Below are positions 28,310 to 38,859 of a DNA stretch of 64,000 nt, piece by piece. This DNA comes from Bacteroides luti (GTDB taxonomy: Bacteria; Bacteroidota; Bacteroidia; Bacteroidales; Bacteroidaceae). The stretch is taken from the NCBI RefSeq assembly GCF_900128905.1, contig NZ_FQTV01000003.1, positions 124,001 through 188,000 on the forward strand, given 5' to 3'. The notes beneath the pieces are model-generated. The model was not told the origin of the DNA. It saw only the letters and a program-made list of their open reading frames with translations, and searched no databases. The first letter of the stretch is position 1. Every line of letters starts with the position of its first letter. Both the position numbers and the translations under genes were made by a program.

Positions 28310-28752
28310 AAAACATGGCGGAACGTTTTACAAACAACAACCGAACTTACTGACCCATTCCAGAATAGCTGACCTTTCCTGGTTTTAGATTACAGTTTCT
28401 GTAGTTATTATTTGAACTTAATTACAATATTTTTCTTATTCCTAAGCCGGCTTAGCATTAAATATTTTATTTCAAAATTCGGTTTACATAATTTAAATGG
28501 GGAATTAACCATCTCTGGAACAGGCTACCAGTTGCTTTGCATATTACTGAAACCGATTTTAAATATTTATCTCAAGCCGAATACCGGTTTATTTCTTTAA
28601 AGAAAATTTATTAATATTTAGCAATTCATAATTATTCACTCTTTACTTCACAATTTTATCAAAGAAAGAGTCATTAAGCTCATTTTTCTATTTTTTATTT
28701 TCTGTCATCCCAATAAAAAGAGAATAAAAAAACTACTTTTTGTTAGGTGTGG

Positions 28753-28785
28753 TTTGCAAATCATTAATAATAAATTGTATCTTTG
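28753..28785 (+). promoter_or_regulatory. Promoter of the nuo operon
   Basis: TTTG (28753-28756), a 21-base gap and TATCTTTG (28778-28785) match the Bacteroidota consensus, leaving a leader of about 80 bases before nuoA. Confidence 0.8.
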
Positions 28786-28871
28786 CGCTCTTAAAAGCTG
28801 AGAATCAGCCTATATTTCATTTTTGTTAAATATTTCTATTTATATTATACATTTTTAATGTACATTGAACT

Positions 28872-29222
28872 ATGAATTTTATGATGTTAGTCGTCGCTGT
28901 AATCACGGCAATTGCCTTGGTTGTTGCGGCATTGTTTATCGCCAAAGCGATCTCGCCGCGGTCGTTTAACCCGCAAAAGGGAGAGGCGTACGAATGCGGT
29001 ATACCTACGCGAGGTAAGTCTTGGATGCAGTTCAGAGTTGGTTACTACCTCTTTGCCATCCTGTTTTTAATGTTCGACGTTGAAACCGTCTTTCTTTTCC
29101 CTTGGGCTACCATTGTGGGTGAGCTAGGCGTAAACGGACTTATCAGTATTCTATTTTTCTTCGGTGTATTAATTTTAGGCCTTGCGTATGCTTGGAAGAA
29201 AGGAGCTCTTGAATGGAAATAA
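28872..29222 (+). CDS. nuoA: Complex I subunit NuoA
   Basis: 116-residue, three-helix membrane subunit of the respiratory complex I membrane arm. The conserved YECGIPTRGKSWMQFRVGYYLFAILFLMFDVE loop (residues about 39-70) carries the family signature ECG and FDVE. First gene of nuoABCDHIJKLMN; it overlaps nuoB by 10 bases. The peripheral NADH module genes are missing from this operon. Confidence 0.95.
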   Translation: MNFMMLVVAVITAIALVVAALFIAKAISPRSFNPQKGEAYECGIPTRGKSWMQFRVGYYLFAILFLMFDVETVFLFPWATIVGELGVNGLISILFFFGVLILGLAYAWKKGALEWK

Positions 29223-29794
29223 AGAAGCCGAAAATAAAGTCAATGCAATATGAAGACTTTCAAGATAATGAGTATTTGGAAAAAATGGTTGCTGAGCTCA
29301 ATGCAGAAGGTACAAATGTACTTTTGGGCAAATTGGATGATCTCATCAACTGGGGACGAAGCAATTCCCTTTGGCCGCTTACATTCGCTACAAGCTGTTG
29401 CGGTATCGAATTCATGGCACTTGGTGCCGCGCGTTATGACATGGCCCGTTTCGGGTTCGAAGTAGCACGTGCCAGTCCTCGTCAGGCAGATATGATTATG
29501 GTTTGTGGTACTATCACAGACAGAATGGCTCCTGTATTGAAACGTCTGTACGACCAGATGCCTGATCCAAAATATGTGGTTGCTGTGGGTGGATGCGCTG
29601 TAAGTGGTGGTCCGTTTAAGAAATCTTATCACGTAGTAAACGGAGTAGACCAGATTATGCCGGTTGATGTTTACATCCCAGGATGTCCTCCACGTCCGGA
29701 AGCATTCTATTATGGTATGATGCAATTGCAACGCAAAGTAAAACTCGAAAAATTCTTCGGTGGGGTAAACCGCAAAGAGAAAGAAGAAAAATAA
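29213..29794 (+). CDS. nuoB: Complex I subunit NuoB (N2 cluster)
   Basis: 193-residue subunit binding the terminal 4Fe-4S cluster N2 that reduces quinone. Ligand cysteines are visible in ATSCCGIEFM, VGGCAVSGGPF and YIPGCPPRPEAFYYG. It lies at the junction of peripheral and membrane arms with NuoD. It overlaps nuoA by 10 bases and is followed 3 bases later by nuoCD. Confidence 0.96.
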   Translation: MEIKKPKIKSMQYEDFQDNEYLEKMVAELNAEGTNVLLGKLDDLINWGRSNSLWPLTFATSCCGIEFMALGAARYDMARFGFEVARASPRQADMIMVCGTITDRMAPVLKRLYDQMPDPKYVVAVGGCAVSGGPFKKSYHVVNGVDQIMPVDVYIPGCPPRPEAFYYGMMQLQRKVKLEKFFGGVNRKEKEEK

Positions 29795-29797
29795 GCT

Positions 29798-31417
29798 ATG
29801 AATATAAAAGACAGAATATTAGAAATCGTCCCCGAAGCACGGTTTGCTGAACAGGGTGACTTGACTGCTACCATTCCTGCCGAATCCTTCCACGCTTTAG
29901 CAGAAAGACTAAAGAACGATAAGGATACGCAATTTGACTTCTTATTAAGTCTGACCGGTATGGACTGGGGCGAAACGCTGGGTGTAGTATATCATCTGGA
30001 ATCTACCGTGTACGGCCACACCATTGTTTTGAAAACAATGACTGCCGATCGTGAAAAACCAGAACTAGCATCAGTTACAGATTTATGGAGAGCTGCCGAA
30101 TTTAACGAACGTGAAGTGTTCGATTTCTTCGGCATTCGTTTTATTAACAACTCTGACATGCGCCGTTTATACCTGCGCGAAGACTGGGTTGGATATCCAT
30201 TGCGTAAGGATTACGATGATTCATTGAATCCGCTTCGCATGACCAACGAAGTTACAGAGGACACTACCGAAGAACTTTCTGTTGATGAAGAAGGTAATCT
30301 GGTTAATAAAACAAATGTCCTTTTCGAAGACAAAGAATATGTAGTTAACATCGGTCCTCAGCACCCTGCAACACACGGTGTACTTCGTTTCCGTACTTCT
30401 CTTGAGGGAGAAACAATCAAAAAGATCGAACCTTATTGCGGATACATCCACAGAGGTATTGAAAAAATGAACGAAAGTCTGACTTATCCTCAGACACTGG
30501 CATTAACCGACCGTCTTGATTATCTAGCTTCTCACCAAAACCGTCATGCTGTATGTATGTGTGTTGAGAAAGCTATGGGTGTAGAAGTTTCAGAACGTGT
30601 TCAGTACATCCGTACCATCATGGACGAACTTCAACGTATCGACTCTCACCTTTTGTTCTACTCATGTGCATGTATGGACTTAGGTGGTTTAACAGCATTC
30701 TTCTATGGTTTCCGCGACCGTGAAAAGATTCTTGATATATTCGAAGCAACAACAGGTGGCCGTTTGATTCAGAACTACAACACCATTGGTGGTGTACAGG
30801 CTGACATTCACCCTGATTTCGTAAAAGACGTAAAAGAATTCATTGCTTACCTTCGTCCAATCTTAAAAGAATACCACGACATCTTTACAGGAAACATAAT
30901 CGTTCATCAACGTATGAAAGGCGTTGGCGTATTGACTCGTGAAGACGCTATTTCATTCGGTGCTACCGGAGGTACAGGTCGTGCTTCAGGATGGGCATGC
31001 GATACACGTAAGCGCAAACCTTACGCAATGTACGGAAAAGTAGACTTCAAGGAAATTGTTTACAATGAAGGCGACTGCTTTGCACGTTACATGGTTCGTA
31101 TGGATGAAATTCTTGAATCAATGAAGATCATTGAACAACTTATTGACAACATCCCAGCAGGAGACTATCAAGTGAAAATGAAACCTATCATCCGTGTACC
31201 AGAGGGTAACTACTTTGCTTCTGTTGAAGCTAGCCGTGGAGAATTTGGTGTATTTATTGAAAGCCACGGAGATAAATTCCCATACCGTATGAAATACCGT
31301 TCAACCGGTCTTCCATTGGTATCGGCTATAGATACCATCACACGCGGTGCCAAGATTGCCGACCTTATTGCAATTGGTGCAACGCTTGACTATGTAGTAC
31401 CTGATATTGATAGATAA
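29798..31417 (+). CDS. nuoCD: Fused complex I subunit NuoCD
   Basis: 539 residues. The N-terminal NuoC (30-kDa) part, to about residue 150, has EREVFDFFGIRF and LREDWVGYPLRKDY. After an acidic linker (about 150-180) comes the NuoD (49-kDa) part, starting NIGPQHPATHGVLRF with the quinone-site histidine pair, then CGYIHRGIEKMNE, and ending DYVVPDIDR. The subunit forms the Q-reduction chamber with NuoB. C-D fusion is common in several lineages. It lies between nuoB and nuoH; in canonical operons nuoE, F and G would follow here, but they are absent. Confidence 0.95.
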   Translation: MNIKDRILEIVPEARFAEQGDLTATIPAESFHALAERLKNDKDTQFDFLLSLTGMDWGETLGVVYHLESTVYGHTIVLKTMTADREKPELASVTDLWRAAEFNEREVFDFFGIRFINNSDMRRLYLREDWVGYPLRKDYDDSLNPLRMTNEVTEDTTEELSVDEEGNLVNKTNVLFEDKEYVVNIGPQHPATHGVLRFRTSLEGETIKKIEPYCGYIHRGIEKMNESLTYPQTLALTDRLDYLASHQNRHAVCMCVEKAMGVEVSERVQYIRTIMDELQRIDSHLLFYSCACMDLGGLTAFFYGFRDREKILDIFEATTGGRLIQNYNTIGGVQADIHPDFVKDVKEFIAYLRPILKEYHDIFTGNIIVHQRMKGVGVLTREDAISFGATGGTGRASGWACDTRKRKPYAMYGKVDFKEIVYNEGDCFARYMVRMDEILESMKIIEQLIDNIPAGDYQVKMKPIIRVPEGNYFASVEASRGEFGVFIESHGDKFPYRMKYRSTGLPLVSAIDTITRGAKIADLIAIGATLDYVVPDIDR

Positions 31418-31433
31418 ATAAAATATAAAAGAT

Positions 31434-32510
31434 ATGTTTGATTTTAGTATAGTTTCAAGCTGGATACATGGTTTGCTTACAGGCTTCATGCCTGAAGGCT
31501 TGGCCATATTCCTGGAATGTGTTGTCATTGGCGTTTGCATTATGCTAATGTATGCTGTACTTGCTATCGTTCTTATTTATATGGAGCGTAAGGTATGTGC
31601 ATTCTTCCAATGTCGTCTTGGTCCTAACCGTGTTGGTAAATACGGTTTAATGCAGGTCTTTGCCGACGTATTTAAAATGTTAATCAAAGAGATTATCACT
31701 CTGAAAAACTCGGACCGATTGCTTTACAATCTGGCTCCATATATGGTAATTCTCGCTTCTATCCTTTCATTCTCTTGTTTACCTATAAATAAAGGAATGG
31801 AAATTATCGACTTTAATATTGGTGTATTCTTCCTTATGGCAGCTTCTTCTATCGGAGTTGTAGGTATTCTGCTTGCAGGATGGAGTAGTAACAACAAGTT
31901 CACTTTGATCGGTGCCATGCGTAGTGGTGCTCAGATTATCAGTTACGAACTTTCAGTTGGTCTTTCAATCCTTACAATGGTAGTACTTACAGGAACAATG
32001 TCGTTCTCTGAAATAGTAGAAGGTCAGGCTGACGGATGGAATATTTTCAAAGGTCATATCCCTGCACTGATTGCTTTCATTGTTTACCTTATTGCCGGTA
32101 ATGCTGAAACCAACCGTGGTCCGTTCGACTTACCTGAAGCTGAATCTGAGCTTACAGCCGGATACCACACAGAGTATTCTGGTATGCACTTCGGATTCTT
32201 CTACCTTGCAGAATACCTGAACTTATTCATTGTATCGGGTGTAGCTGCAACAGTATTCTTAGGAGGATGGATGCCATTCCACGTTTCTGGTCTTGACGGA
32301 TTCAATGCAATAATGGATTTCATTCCAGGATTTGTATGGTTCTTTGCAAAAGCCTTCTTTGTAGTATTCTTGCTTATGTGGATTAAATGGACATTCCCAC
32401 GTTTGCGTATCGACCAGATATTGAAACTTGAATGGAAGTTTTTGGTGCCAATCAGTATGTTCAACTTATTGTTGATGGTACTCATTGTTGTATTTGGATT
32501 ACACTTTTAA
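31434..32510 (+). CDS. nuoH: Complex I subunit NuoH
   Basis: 358-residue, multi-span membrane subunit that forms the quinone entry site next to NuoB/NuoD. Conserved segments: [20 protein letters not shown] (about 44-63), the acidic loop [20 protein letters not shown] (about 225-244), and [16 protein letters not shown] near the C-terminus. It follows nuoCD by 16 bases. Confidence 0.95.
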   Translation: MFDFSIVSSWIHGLLTGFMPEGLAIFLECVVIGVCIMLMYAVLAIVLIYMERKVCAFFQCRLGPNRVGKYGLMQVFADVFKMLIKEIITLKNSDRLLYNLAPYMVILASILSFSCLPINKGMEIIDFNIGVFFLMAASSIGVVGILLAGWSSNNKFTLIGAMRSGAQIISYELSVGLSILTMVVLTGTMSFSEIVEGQADGWNIFKGHIPALIAFIVYLIAGNAETNRGPFDLPEAESELTAGYHTEYSGMHFGFFYLAEYLNLFIVSGVAATVFLGGWMPFHVSGLDGFNAIMDFIPGFVWFFAKAFFVVFLLMWIKWTFPRLRIDQILKLEWKFLVPISMFNLLLMVLIVVFGLHF

Positions 32511-32523
32511 TTAATAGAAAGAT

Positions 32524-33030
32524 ATGAATAGTTTTAATCAATATATAGGCTCACTGTTTGGTGGTTTGAAGACCTTACTGATAGGTATGAAGACCAGTAT
32601 CACAGTGTTCTTCCGCAAGAAGACCACAGAGCAATACCCTGAAAACCGGGCTACTTTGAAAATATCCGACCGTTTCCGCGGTACACTGGTTATGCCTCAC
32701 GACGAGAACAACCAGCACAAATGTGTTGCCTGCGGACTTTGTCAGATGGCTTGTCCAAACGATACCATCAATGTAATTTCAGAAATGGTTACCGACGAAG
32801 AAGGTAAGAAGAAAAAAGTATTAGTGAAATATCAATATGACCTTGGAAGCTGCATGTATTGCCAACTTTGCGTAAATGCATGTCCTCACGATGCCATCAA
32901 GTTTGATAATTCTTTCGAACATGCTGTCTTTGATCGTAGTAAGCTTATTAAGCAGCTTAACAACGAAGGTTCGTCAGTTGTAGTAAAAAAGAAACCGAAT
33001 AGTGAAGGTTTAACAGAAGAAAAAAAGTAA
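32524..33030 (+). CDS. nuoI: Complex I ferredoxin-like subunit NuoI
   Basis: 168-residue subunit with two 4Fe-4S motifs, CVACGLCQMACP (about 60-71) and CMYCQLCVNACP (about 103-114), carrying clusters N6a/N6b toward N2. With no NuoEFG encoded here, these clusters are the likely point where an alternative donor such as ferredoxin delivers electrons. The stop is immediately followed by the nuoJ start. Confidence 0.95.
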   Translation: MNSFNQYIGSLFGGLKTLLIGMKTSITVFFRKKTTEQYPENRATLKISDRFRGTLVMPHDENNQHKCVACGLCQMACPNDTINVISEMVTDEEGKKKKVLVKYQYDLGSCMYCQLCVNACPHDAIKFDNSFEHAVFDRSKLIKQLNNEGSSVVVKKKPNSEGLTEEKK

Positions 33031-33549
33031 ATGAATATGGATATAACACTTCAACAAGTAGCATTCTTCGTTGTGGCAATTTTCATCACCATCTTTTCGG
33101 TGTTGACTGTTACCACCAGTAAGATTCTACGTTCAGCCACTTATCTGCTGTTCGTTCTATTCGGCACGGCAGCTATCTATTTCCTATTGGACTATACGTT
33201 CCTGGGAGCTGTACAATTAATGGTTTATGCAGGAGGTATTGTAGTCCTGTATGTATTCTCGATACTTCTTACCAACTCTGATCAGAGCTTGAATAAGAAA
33301 ATGAATAAAAGCAAACTTCTGGCTAGTCTGATTTCTGCCATTGCCGGTGCTGCCATTGTATTATTTATTGTTTTGACTCACAACTTCGTTCCTACAGCTA
33401 CCGCTGAATCACAGGAATTAGGTATGAAAACAATCGGTCATGCACTTATGGGTAGTGGTAAGCAACAATATTTGTTGCCTTTCGAAGCAGTCAGCATCTT
33501 ACTGCTTGCTTGTATCATCGGAGGTTTAGTAATCGCACGTAAAAGATAA
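33031..33549 (+). CDS. nuoJ: Complex I subunit NuoJ
   Basis: 172-residue membrane subunit with five hydrophobic segments. The signature FLGAVQLMVYAGGIVVLYVF (about 60-79) includes the pi-bulge helix region of TM3. It starts directly at the nuoI stop; a second in-frame ATG two codons on is also possible. Confidence 0.93.
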   Translation: MNMDITLQQVAFFVVAIFITIFSVLTVTTSKILRSATYLLFVLFGTAAIYFLLDYTFLGAVQLMVYAGGIVVLYVFSILLTNSDQSLNKKMNKSKLLASLISAIAGAAIVLFIVLTHNFVPTATAESQELGMKTIGHALMGSGKQQYLLPFEAVSILLLACIIGGLVIARKR

Positions 33550-33555
33550 AAGAGA

Positions 33556-33867
33556 ATGGAAATACAAGTAGAATATTATTTAATAGTAAGCACCATCATG
33601 ATGTTTGCCGGAGTCTTCGGATTCCTTACCCGCAAAAATACGCTGGCTATGCTTATATCATTGGAACTTATATTGAACGCATCAGACATCAACTTTGCAG
33701 TGTTTAACCGCTTTTTGTTTCCTGCTCAGTTAGAAGGTCACTTCTTCACGCTCTTTGCCATTGCAATTGCTGCTGCCGAAACAGCTGTTGGTATTGCAAT
33801 CATTATCAATATCTATCGCAACGTACGAGGTATTCAAGTGAAGGACATCGAAGAAATGAAACATTAA
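33556..33867 (+). CDS. nuoK: Complex I subunit NuoK
   Basis: 103-residue, three-helix membrane subunit homologous to MrpC. Conserved features are the first-helix start YYLIVSTIMMFAGVFGFL, MLISLELILNASDINF with the buried glutamate, and FFTLFAIAIAAAETAVGIAI with the second. It is part of the proton channel between NuoH/J and the antiporter-like subunits. Confidence 0.95.
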   Translation: MEIQVEYYLIVSTIMMFAGVFGFLTRKNTLAMLISLELILNASDINFAVFNRFLFPAQLEGHFFTLFAIAIAAAETAVGIAIIINIYRNVRGIQVKDIEEMKH

Positions 33868-33879
33868 TAAAGAGACATT

Positions 33880-35793
33880 ATGGAATATACAATATTTATC
33901 TTACTGCTTCCGGTGCTAATGTTCCTTTTCTTAGGATTGACGGGACACAAGCTTAAACCTAGTGTAGCAGGAATATGTGGAACAATATCTTTGGGTATTG
34001 TTGCTGTGCTATCCTACCTTACCGCAATTCAGTATTTTACTGCACCGCGCGTAAACGGAATCTATCAGACGCTCATTCCTTATAATATAGAATGGCTACG
34101 TTTTACTCAACATCTTCACATTGACATAGGTGTCTTCCTTGATCCTATCTCTGTAATGATGTTAGTAGTTGTATCAACAGTATCATTCATGGTGCATATC
34201 TACAGTATGGGATACATGAAAGGTGAAAAAGGTTTCCATCGTTACTATGCATTCCTTTCACTCTTCACCTTTGCTATGATGGGATTGGTTTTAGCAACCA
34301 ACATTTTCCAGATGTACATTTTCTGGGAACTTGTGGGTGTTTCTTCTTATCTGTTGATCGGTTTCTATTATACAAAACCAACTGCTATCGCAGCATCTAA
34401 GAAAGCGTTTATCGTTACTCGTTTTGCCGACTTAGGATTTTTACTTGGTATCCTTATCCTGTCTTTCTTCGGAAACACATTCAGCTTCACTGAATTGATG
34501 AGTGGTACTTGTGAAACAGTTCTTAAAACAGCTGCCGGACAAACATTCCTTGGTGGTAGTGTTATTGCATGGGGATTAGGACTTATGTTTCTTGGTGGTG
34601 CCGGTAAGAGTGCCATGTTCCCATTCCACATTTGGTTGCCAGATGCAATGGAAGGTCCAACTCCTGTTTCAGCATTAATCCATGCTGCAACAATGGTTGT
34701 TGCCGGTGTATACTTAGTAGCAAGAATGTTCCCATTATATATTGGCTTTGCTCCGGATGTATTGTCGGCTATAGCTTATGTGGGTGCATTTACTGCATTA
34801 TTCTCTGCAACAATTGCCTGCGTACAGACAGATATTAAACGTGTACTTGCTTTCTCAACCATCTCTCAGATTGGTTTCATGATTGTAGCGTTAGGTGTTT
34901 GTACAGGAATGGATACACACGAAGGTCTTGGTTACATGGCTTCTATGTTCCACTTGTTTACACACGCGATGTTTAAAGCATTATTATTCTTGGGAGCCGG
35001 TTCAATTATCCACGCTGTTCACAGCAACGAGATGGATCACATGGGCGGTCTTCGCAAGTATATGCCTATTACACACATAACATTCCTGATTGCTTGTTTG
35101 GCTATTGCAGGTATTCCTCCTTTCTCTGGATTCTTCAGTAAGGACGAAATTCTTGCTGCAGCGTTCAAGTTCAGCCCTGTTATCGGATGGTTAATGACAT
35201 TTGTTGCTGGTCTTACAGCATTCTATATGTTCCGTCTTTATTACAACATATTCTGGGGTAAAGAAGCAGAGCACGAACACACTCCTCACGAATCTCCACT
35301 TGTAATGACATTCCCATTAATGTTCCTTGCAGCTATAACTTTAGTAGCAGGTTTCATTCCATTCGGAGAATTGGTAAGTAGTAACGGTGAAGCATATCAC
35401 ATCCACCTTGATGTAGTAGTTGCTAGTGTCAGTGTATGTGTTGCAGTGGCTTCCATTATAATCGCTACTATATTCTATCGCAAACCGGAACAGACAATTC
35501 CAAACATGTTGGGCAAAAAGTTCCGCGGACTTCATACAGCAGCTACACATCGTTTCTATATTGACGAAGTATGGATGTTTATTACACACAAGGTTATCTT
35601 CCGTTGTATCTCTACTCCTATTGCCTGGTTTGACCGCCACGTAGTAGACGGATTCATGAATTTCCTTGCATGGAGCACACAGGAAGCATCTTTCTCTATC
35701 CGCGGATTCCAGTCAGGACGTGTTCAGCAATATGCTTACGTATTCCTGATCGGTGCTTTAGTTATTATTGTAGGATTACTTCTATTTATCTAA
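33880..35793 (+). CDS. nuoL: Complex I antiporter-like subunit NuoL
   Basis: 637-residue distal proton-pumping subunit, homologous to MrpA. Visible: MYIFWELVGVSSYLLIGFYY (TM5 glutamate), SAMFPFHIWLPDAMEGPTPV, SALIHAATMVVAGVYL, and a long C-terminal part containing the traverse helix and final anchor. It follows nuoK by 12 bases. Confidence 0.96.
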   Translation: MEYTIFILLLPVLMFLFLGLTGHKLKPSVAGICGTISLGIVAVLSYLTAIQYFTAPRVNGIYQTLIPYNIEWLRFTQHLHIDIGVFLDPISVMMLVVVSTVSFMVHIYSMGYMKGEKGFHRYYAFLSLFTFAMMGLVLATNIFQMYIFWELVGVSSYLLIGFYYTKPTAIAASKKAFIVTRFADLGFLLGILILSFFGNTFSFTELMSGTCETVLKTAAGQTFLGGSVIAWGLGLMFLGGAGKSAMFPFHIWLPDAMEGPTPVSALIHAATMVVAGVYLVARMFPLYIGFAPDVLSAIAYVGAFTALFSATIACVQTDIKRVLAFSTISQIGFMIVALGVCTGMDTHEGLGYMASMFHLFTHAMFKALLFLGAGSIIHAVHSNEMDHMGGLRKYMPITHITFLIACLAIAGIPPFSGFFSKDEILAAAFKFSPVIGWLMTFVAGLTAFYMFRLYYNIFWGKEAEHEHTPHESPLVMTFPLMFLAAITLVAGFIPFGELVSSNGEAYHIHLDVVVASVSVCVAVASIIIATIFYRKPEQTIPNMLGKKFRGLHTAATHRFYIDEVWMFITHKVIFRCISTPIAWFDRHVVDGFMNFLAWSTQEASFSIRGFQSGRVQQYAYVFLIGALVIIVGLLLFI

Positions 35794-35811
35794 ATAAAAA
35801 ACAGAATAGAT

Positions 35812-37299
35812 ATGAACTTTTTAACATTATTCGTTCTCATACCTCTGTTAATGATACTTGGTTTGTGGTTAAGCCGCAACATTAAGCAAATCAGAGGTGT
35901 GATGGTTGTAGGTTCTACATTACTGCTAGTATTGGCAGGCGTACTTACCTACTTATATCTTGCCGCACGGGGAGCCGGTGACACTGCAGAAATGCTTTTC
36001 AGATCAGATGTTACGTGGTATGCACCACTTAATATAAAATACTCACTTGGAGTGGATGGTATCTCAGTAGCCATGCTGTTACTATCTGCTGTTATTGTAT
36101 TCACAGGAACATTTGCTTCCTGGCAGATGTCTGTACAAACCAAAGAATACTTCCTTTGGTTCTGCTTATTGTCATTAGGAGTTTTCGGATTCTTTATTAC
36201 AATAGACATGTTCGCCATGTTTATGTTCTACGAAATTGCTCTTATCCCAATGTACTTGCTTATCGGAGTTTGGGGTAGTGGTAAGAAAGAATATGCAGCA
36301 ATGAAGCTTACCCTGATGTTGATGGGTGCTTCTGCAATGCTATTGGTTGGTATCCTTGGAATTTATTTCTGCTCGGGTGCAACTAGCATGAACATTCTGG
36401 AGATTGCAAAAATGCATAACATTCCAGTAGACTCGCAATTAATTTTCTTCCCTCTTACTTTCTTAGGATTTGGTGTACTTGGTGCTTTGTTCCCATTCCA
36501 CACATGGTCTCCTGACGGTCACGCTTCAGCCCCAACAGCTGTATCTATGCTTCACGCCGGAGTACTTATGAAACTTGGAGGTTACGGATGTTTCCGTATT
36601 GCAATGTATCTGATGCCAGAAGCAGCTAACCAGCTTGGTTGGATCTTCCTTATTCTGACATCAATCAGTGTAGTTTACGGTGCATTCAGTGCTATTGTTC
36701 AAAAGGACTTGAAATACATCAATGCTTACTCTTCAGTAAGTCACTGTGGTTTGGTACTTTTCGCTATCCTGATGATGAATCAGACAGCAAGTACAGGTGC
36801 TATTATTCAGATGTTATCTCACGGTTTGATGACAGCCTTGTTCTTCGCCCTAATCGGCATGATCTACGGCCGTACACACACCCGTGATATTCGTGAATTA
36901 AGTGGTTTGATGAAAATTATGCCTTTCCTTTCTGTATGTTACGTAATTGCCGGTCTTGCTAACCTTGGTCTTCCAGGTTTAAGTGGTTTCGTTGCTGAAA
37001 TGACAATCTTTGTTGGTTCATTCGAACACACAGATATGTTCCACCGTGTAGTAACTATTATTGCTACAACTTCAATCGTAATCACAGCGGTTTATATTCT
37101 TCGTCTGGTTGGAAAGGTTCTTTATGGAAATGTTGAGAACAAAGAGCATCTGAAACTTACAGATGCAACATGGGATGAAAGATTCTCTGTAATCTGTCTG
37201 ATTGTTGCTGTTGCCGGACTTGGTATTGCTCCACTCTGGATTAGTAACATGATTAGTGATAGTGTGTTGCCTGTAGTAAACGCTCTAACCAATTTATAA
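35812..37299 (+). CDS. nuoM: Complex I antiporter-like subunit NuoM
   Basis: 495-residue proton-pumping membrane subunit. Key segments: MFMFYEIALIPMYLLIGVWG (TM5 glutamate region), GALFPFHTWSPDGHASAPTA, SMLHAGVLMKLGGYG and LPGLSGFVAEM. Typical length; 18 bases after nuoL and 20 before nuoN. Confidence 0.96.
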   Translation: MNFLTLFVLIPLLMILGLWLSRNIKQIRGVMVVGSTLLLVLAGVLTYLYLAARGAGDTAEMLFRSDVTWYAPLNIKYSLGVDGISVAMLLLSAVIVFTGTFASWQMSVQTKEYFLWFCLLSLGVFGFFITIDMFAMFMFYEIALIPMYLLIGVWGSGKKEYAAMKLTLMLMGASAMLLVGILGIYFCSGATSMNILEIAKMHNIPVDSQLIFFPLTFLGFGVLGALFPFHTWSPDGHASAPTAVSMLHAGVLMKLGGYGCFRIAMYLMPEAANQLGWIFLILTSISVVYGAFSAIVQKDLKYINAYSSVSHCGLVLFAILMMNQTASTGAIIQMLSHGLMTALFFALIGMIYGRTHTRDIRELSGLMKIMPFLSVCYVIAGLANLGLPGLSGFVAEMTIFVGSFEHTDMFHRVVTIIATTSIVITAVYILRLVGKVLYGNVENKEHLKLTDATWDERFSVICLIVAVAGLGIAPLWISNMISDSVLPVVNALTNL

Positions 37300-37319
37300 C
37301 GAATTAAAATCTGAAGAAA

Positions 37320-38741
37320 ATGGATTATAGTCAATTTCTATATATGAAAGAAGAGCTGTCGCTCATTGCAGTAATTGTTCTTTTGCTATTATTTGATTTA
37401 CTAGCAGGAGAAAAAGGACGCAAATACTTTTCACTGACAGCTTGTTTGCTACTTGGCGTTCATACGCTGGCAAATCTGATACCCTCTGCACCGGCGGAAA
37501 TATTTGGCGGTATGTATTACTATACCCCAATGATGACAATCGTGAAGAGCATCCTCTCTTTTGGAACACTGATTGTGTTTTTACAAGCACACACATGGTT
37601 GCAACGTGAGGATACAAACATTAAGCAAGGAGAGTTCTATGTACTTACACTCTCTACTCTGCTTGGTATGTATTTCATGATTGGATCAGGAAACTTCCTG
37701 ATGTTCTTTATCGGACTTGAAACAGCTTCTATCCCTATGGCTGCATTGGTAGCTTTGGATAAATACAGACACAACTCTGCAGAAGCTGGTGCTAAATACA
37801 TTCTGACTGCAATGTTCTCTTCCGGACTGTTATTGTTTGGTTTATCAATGATATACGGTTCATGCGGAACACTTTACTTTAATGACATACCTGCAGCATT
37901 AGAAGGAAACCTTATGCAGATCCTTGGATTTGTATTCTTCTTCACAGGAATGGGATTCAAAATTTCATTGGTTCCTTTCCACTTGTGGACAGCAGACGTG
38001 TACCAAGGTGCACCAACAACTGTTACTTCTTACCTGTCGGTTATCTCTAAAGGATCAGCTGCATTTGTGTTACTGACAATTCTTACTAAAGTATTTGGAT
38101 CAATGATTGCTGAATGGCAAGCAATCCTTTACGGAGTTATCATTATCACAATTACAATGGCTAACTTGTTTGCTGTACGTCAACAGAACCTGAAAAGATT
38201 CCTTGCATTCTCTTCTATTTCACAAGCAGGATATATCATGCTGGGTGTAATTGGAGGAACAGCAATGAGTATGACTTCTTTGGTTTATTACGTACTTGTT
38301 TACGTAGTAGCTAACTTAGCAGCATTCGGAATTATTTCTATCATTGAACAAAGAAGCGGTAAAATTGAAATGGACGACTACAATGGTTTGTATATGACAA
38401 ATCCAAAACTTTCGTTCATCATGACTTTAGCATTGTTCTCACTTGCAGGTATCCCTCCTTTCGCAGGGTTCTTCAGTAAGATCTTTATCTTCATGGCTGC
38501 TTTCAAGAGCGGATTCTACTTGCTTGTATTCATTGCATTGGTAAATACTGTAATCTCTTTGTATTACTATTTGCTAGTTGTAAAAGCAATGTACATCAAC
38601 AAGAACGAAAATCCTATTGCTACATTCAAGAGCGATAATTACACAAAGGTAAGCCTTGCAATCTGTTTAATCGGTATTGTAGGATTAGGTCTTGCAAGTA
38701 TTGTTTATGAAACAATCAATGCATTCAGCTACGGTTTGTAA
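37320..38741 (+). CDS. nuoN: Complex I antiporter-like subunit NuoN
   Basis: 473-residue third antiporter-like subunit and last gene of the operon. Segments: [19 protein letters not shown] (TM5 glutamate), [36 protein letters not shown] and [14 protein letters not shown] good intrinsic terminator follows 40 bases later. Confidence 0.95.
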   Translation: MDYSQFLYMKEELSLIAVIVLLLLFDLLAGEKGRKYFSLTACLLLGVHTLANLIPSAPAEIFGGMYYYTPMMTIVKSILSFGTLIVFLQAHTWLQREDTNIKQGEFYVLTLSTLLGMYFMIGSGNFLMFFIGLETASIPMAALVALDKYRHNSAEAGAKYILTAMFSSGLLLFGLSMIYGSCGTLYFNDIPAALEGNLMQILGFVFFFTGMGFKISLVPFHLWTADVYQGAPTTVTSYLSVISKGSAAFVLLTILTKVFGSMIAEWQAILYGVIIITITMANLFAVRQQNLKRFLAFSSISQAGYIMLGVIGGTAMSMTSLVYYVLVYVVANLAAFGIISIIEQRSGKIEMDDYNGLYMTNPKLSFIMTLALFSLAGIPPFAGFFSKIFIFMAAFKSGFYLLVFIALVNTVISLYYYLLVVKAMYINKNENPIATFKSDNYTKVSLAICLIGIVGLGLASIVYETINAFSYGL

Positions 38742-38781
38742 TTTGAGAGAATAAAAGGCTTAAGCCTTAATTAAATAGAAT

Positions 38782-38813
38782 GGGGTTGTCCAGTTGGAAC
38801 AACCCCTTTTTTT
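38782..38813 (+). terminator. Terminator of the nuo operon
   Basis: GGGGTTGT (38782-38789) pairs with ACAACCCC (38799-38806), followed by T7 (38807-38813). Confidence 0.88.
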
Positions 38814-38859
38814 ATCCCTTTTATCAGGAATGTGTAGTCTGAATTAACTAAATAAAGCG

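Larger units (their letters stand above)
27959..28871. other. Long intergenic region between trkH and nuoA
   Basis: About 900 A/T-rich bases without a supportable gene. Contents: a two-layer dyad at 27972-28027, a small dyad GGAAC/GTTCC near 28237-28251, a strong hairpin at 28264-28309, and the nuo promoter at 28753-28785. The stretch 28310-28750 shows nothing recognisable. The only open frame there (28412-28600, plus strand) has no family features. Confidence 0.6.

Noticed and set aside
28412..28600. 62-codon hydrophobic open frame upstream of nuoA
   Set aside because: Short, A/T-driven hydrophobic translation with no promoter, no family resemblance and no neighbours.
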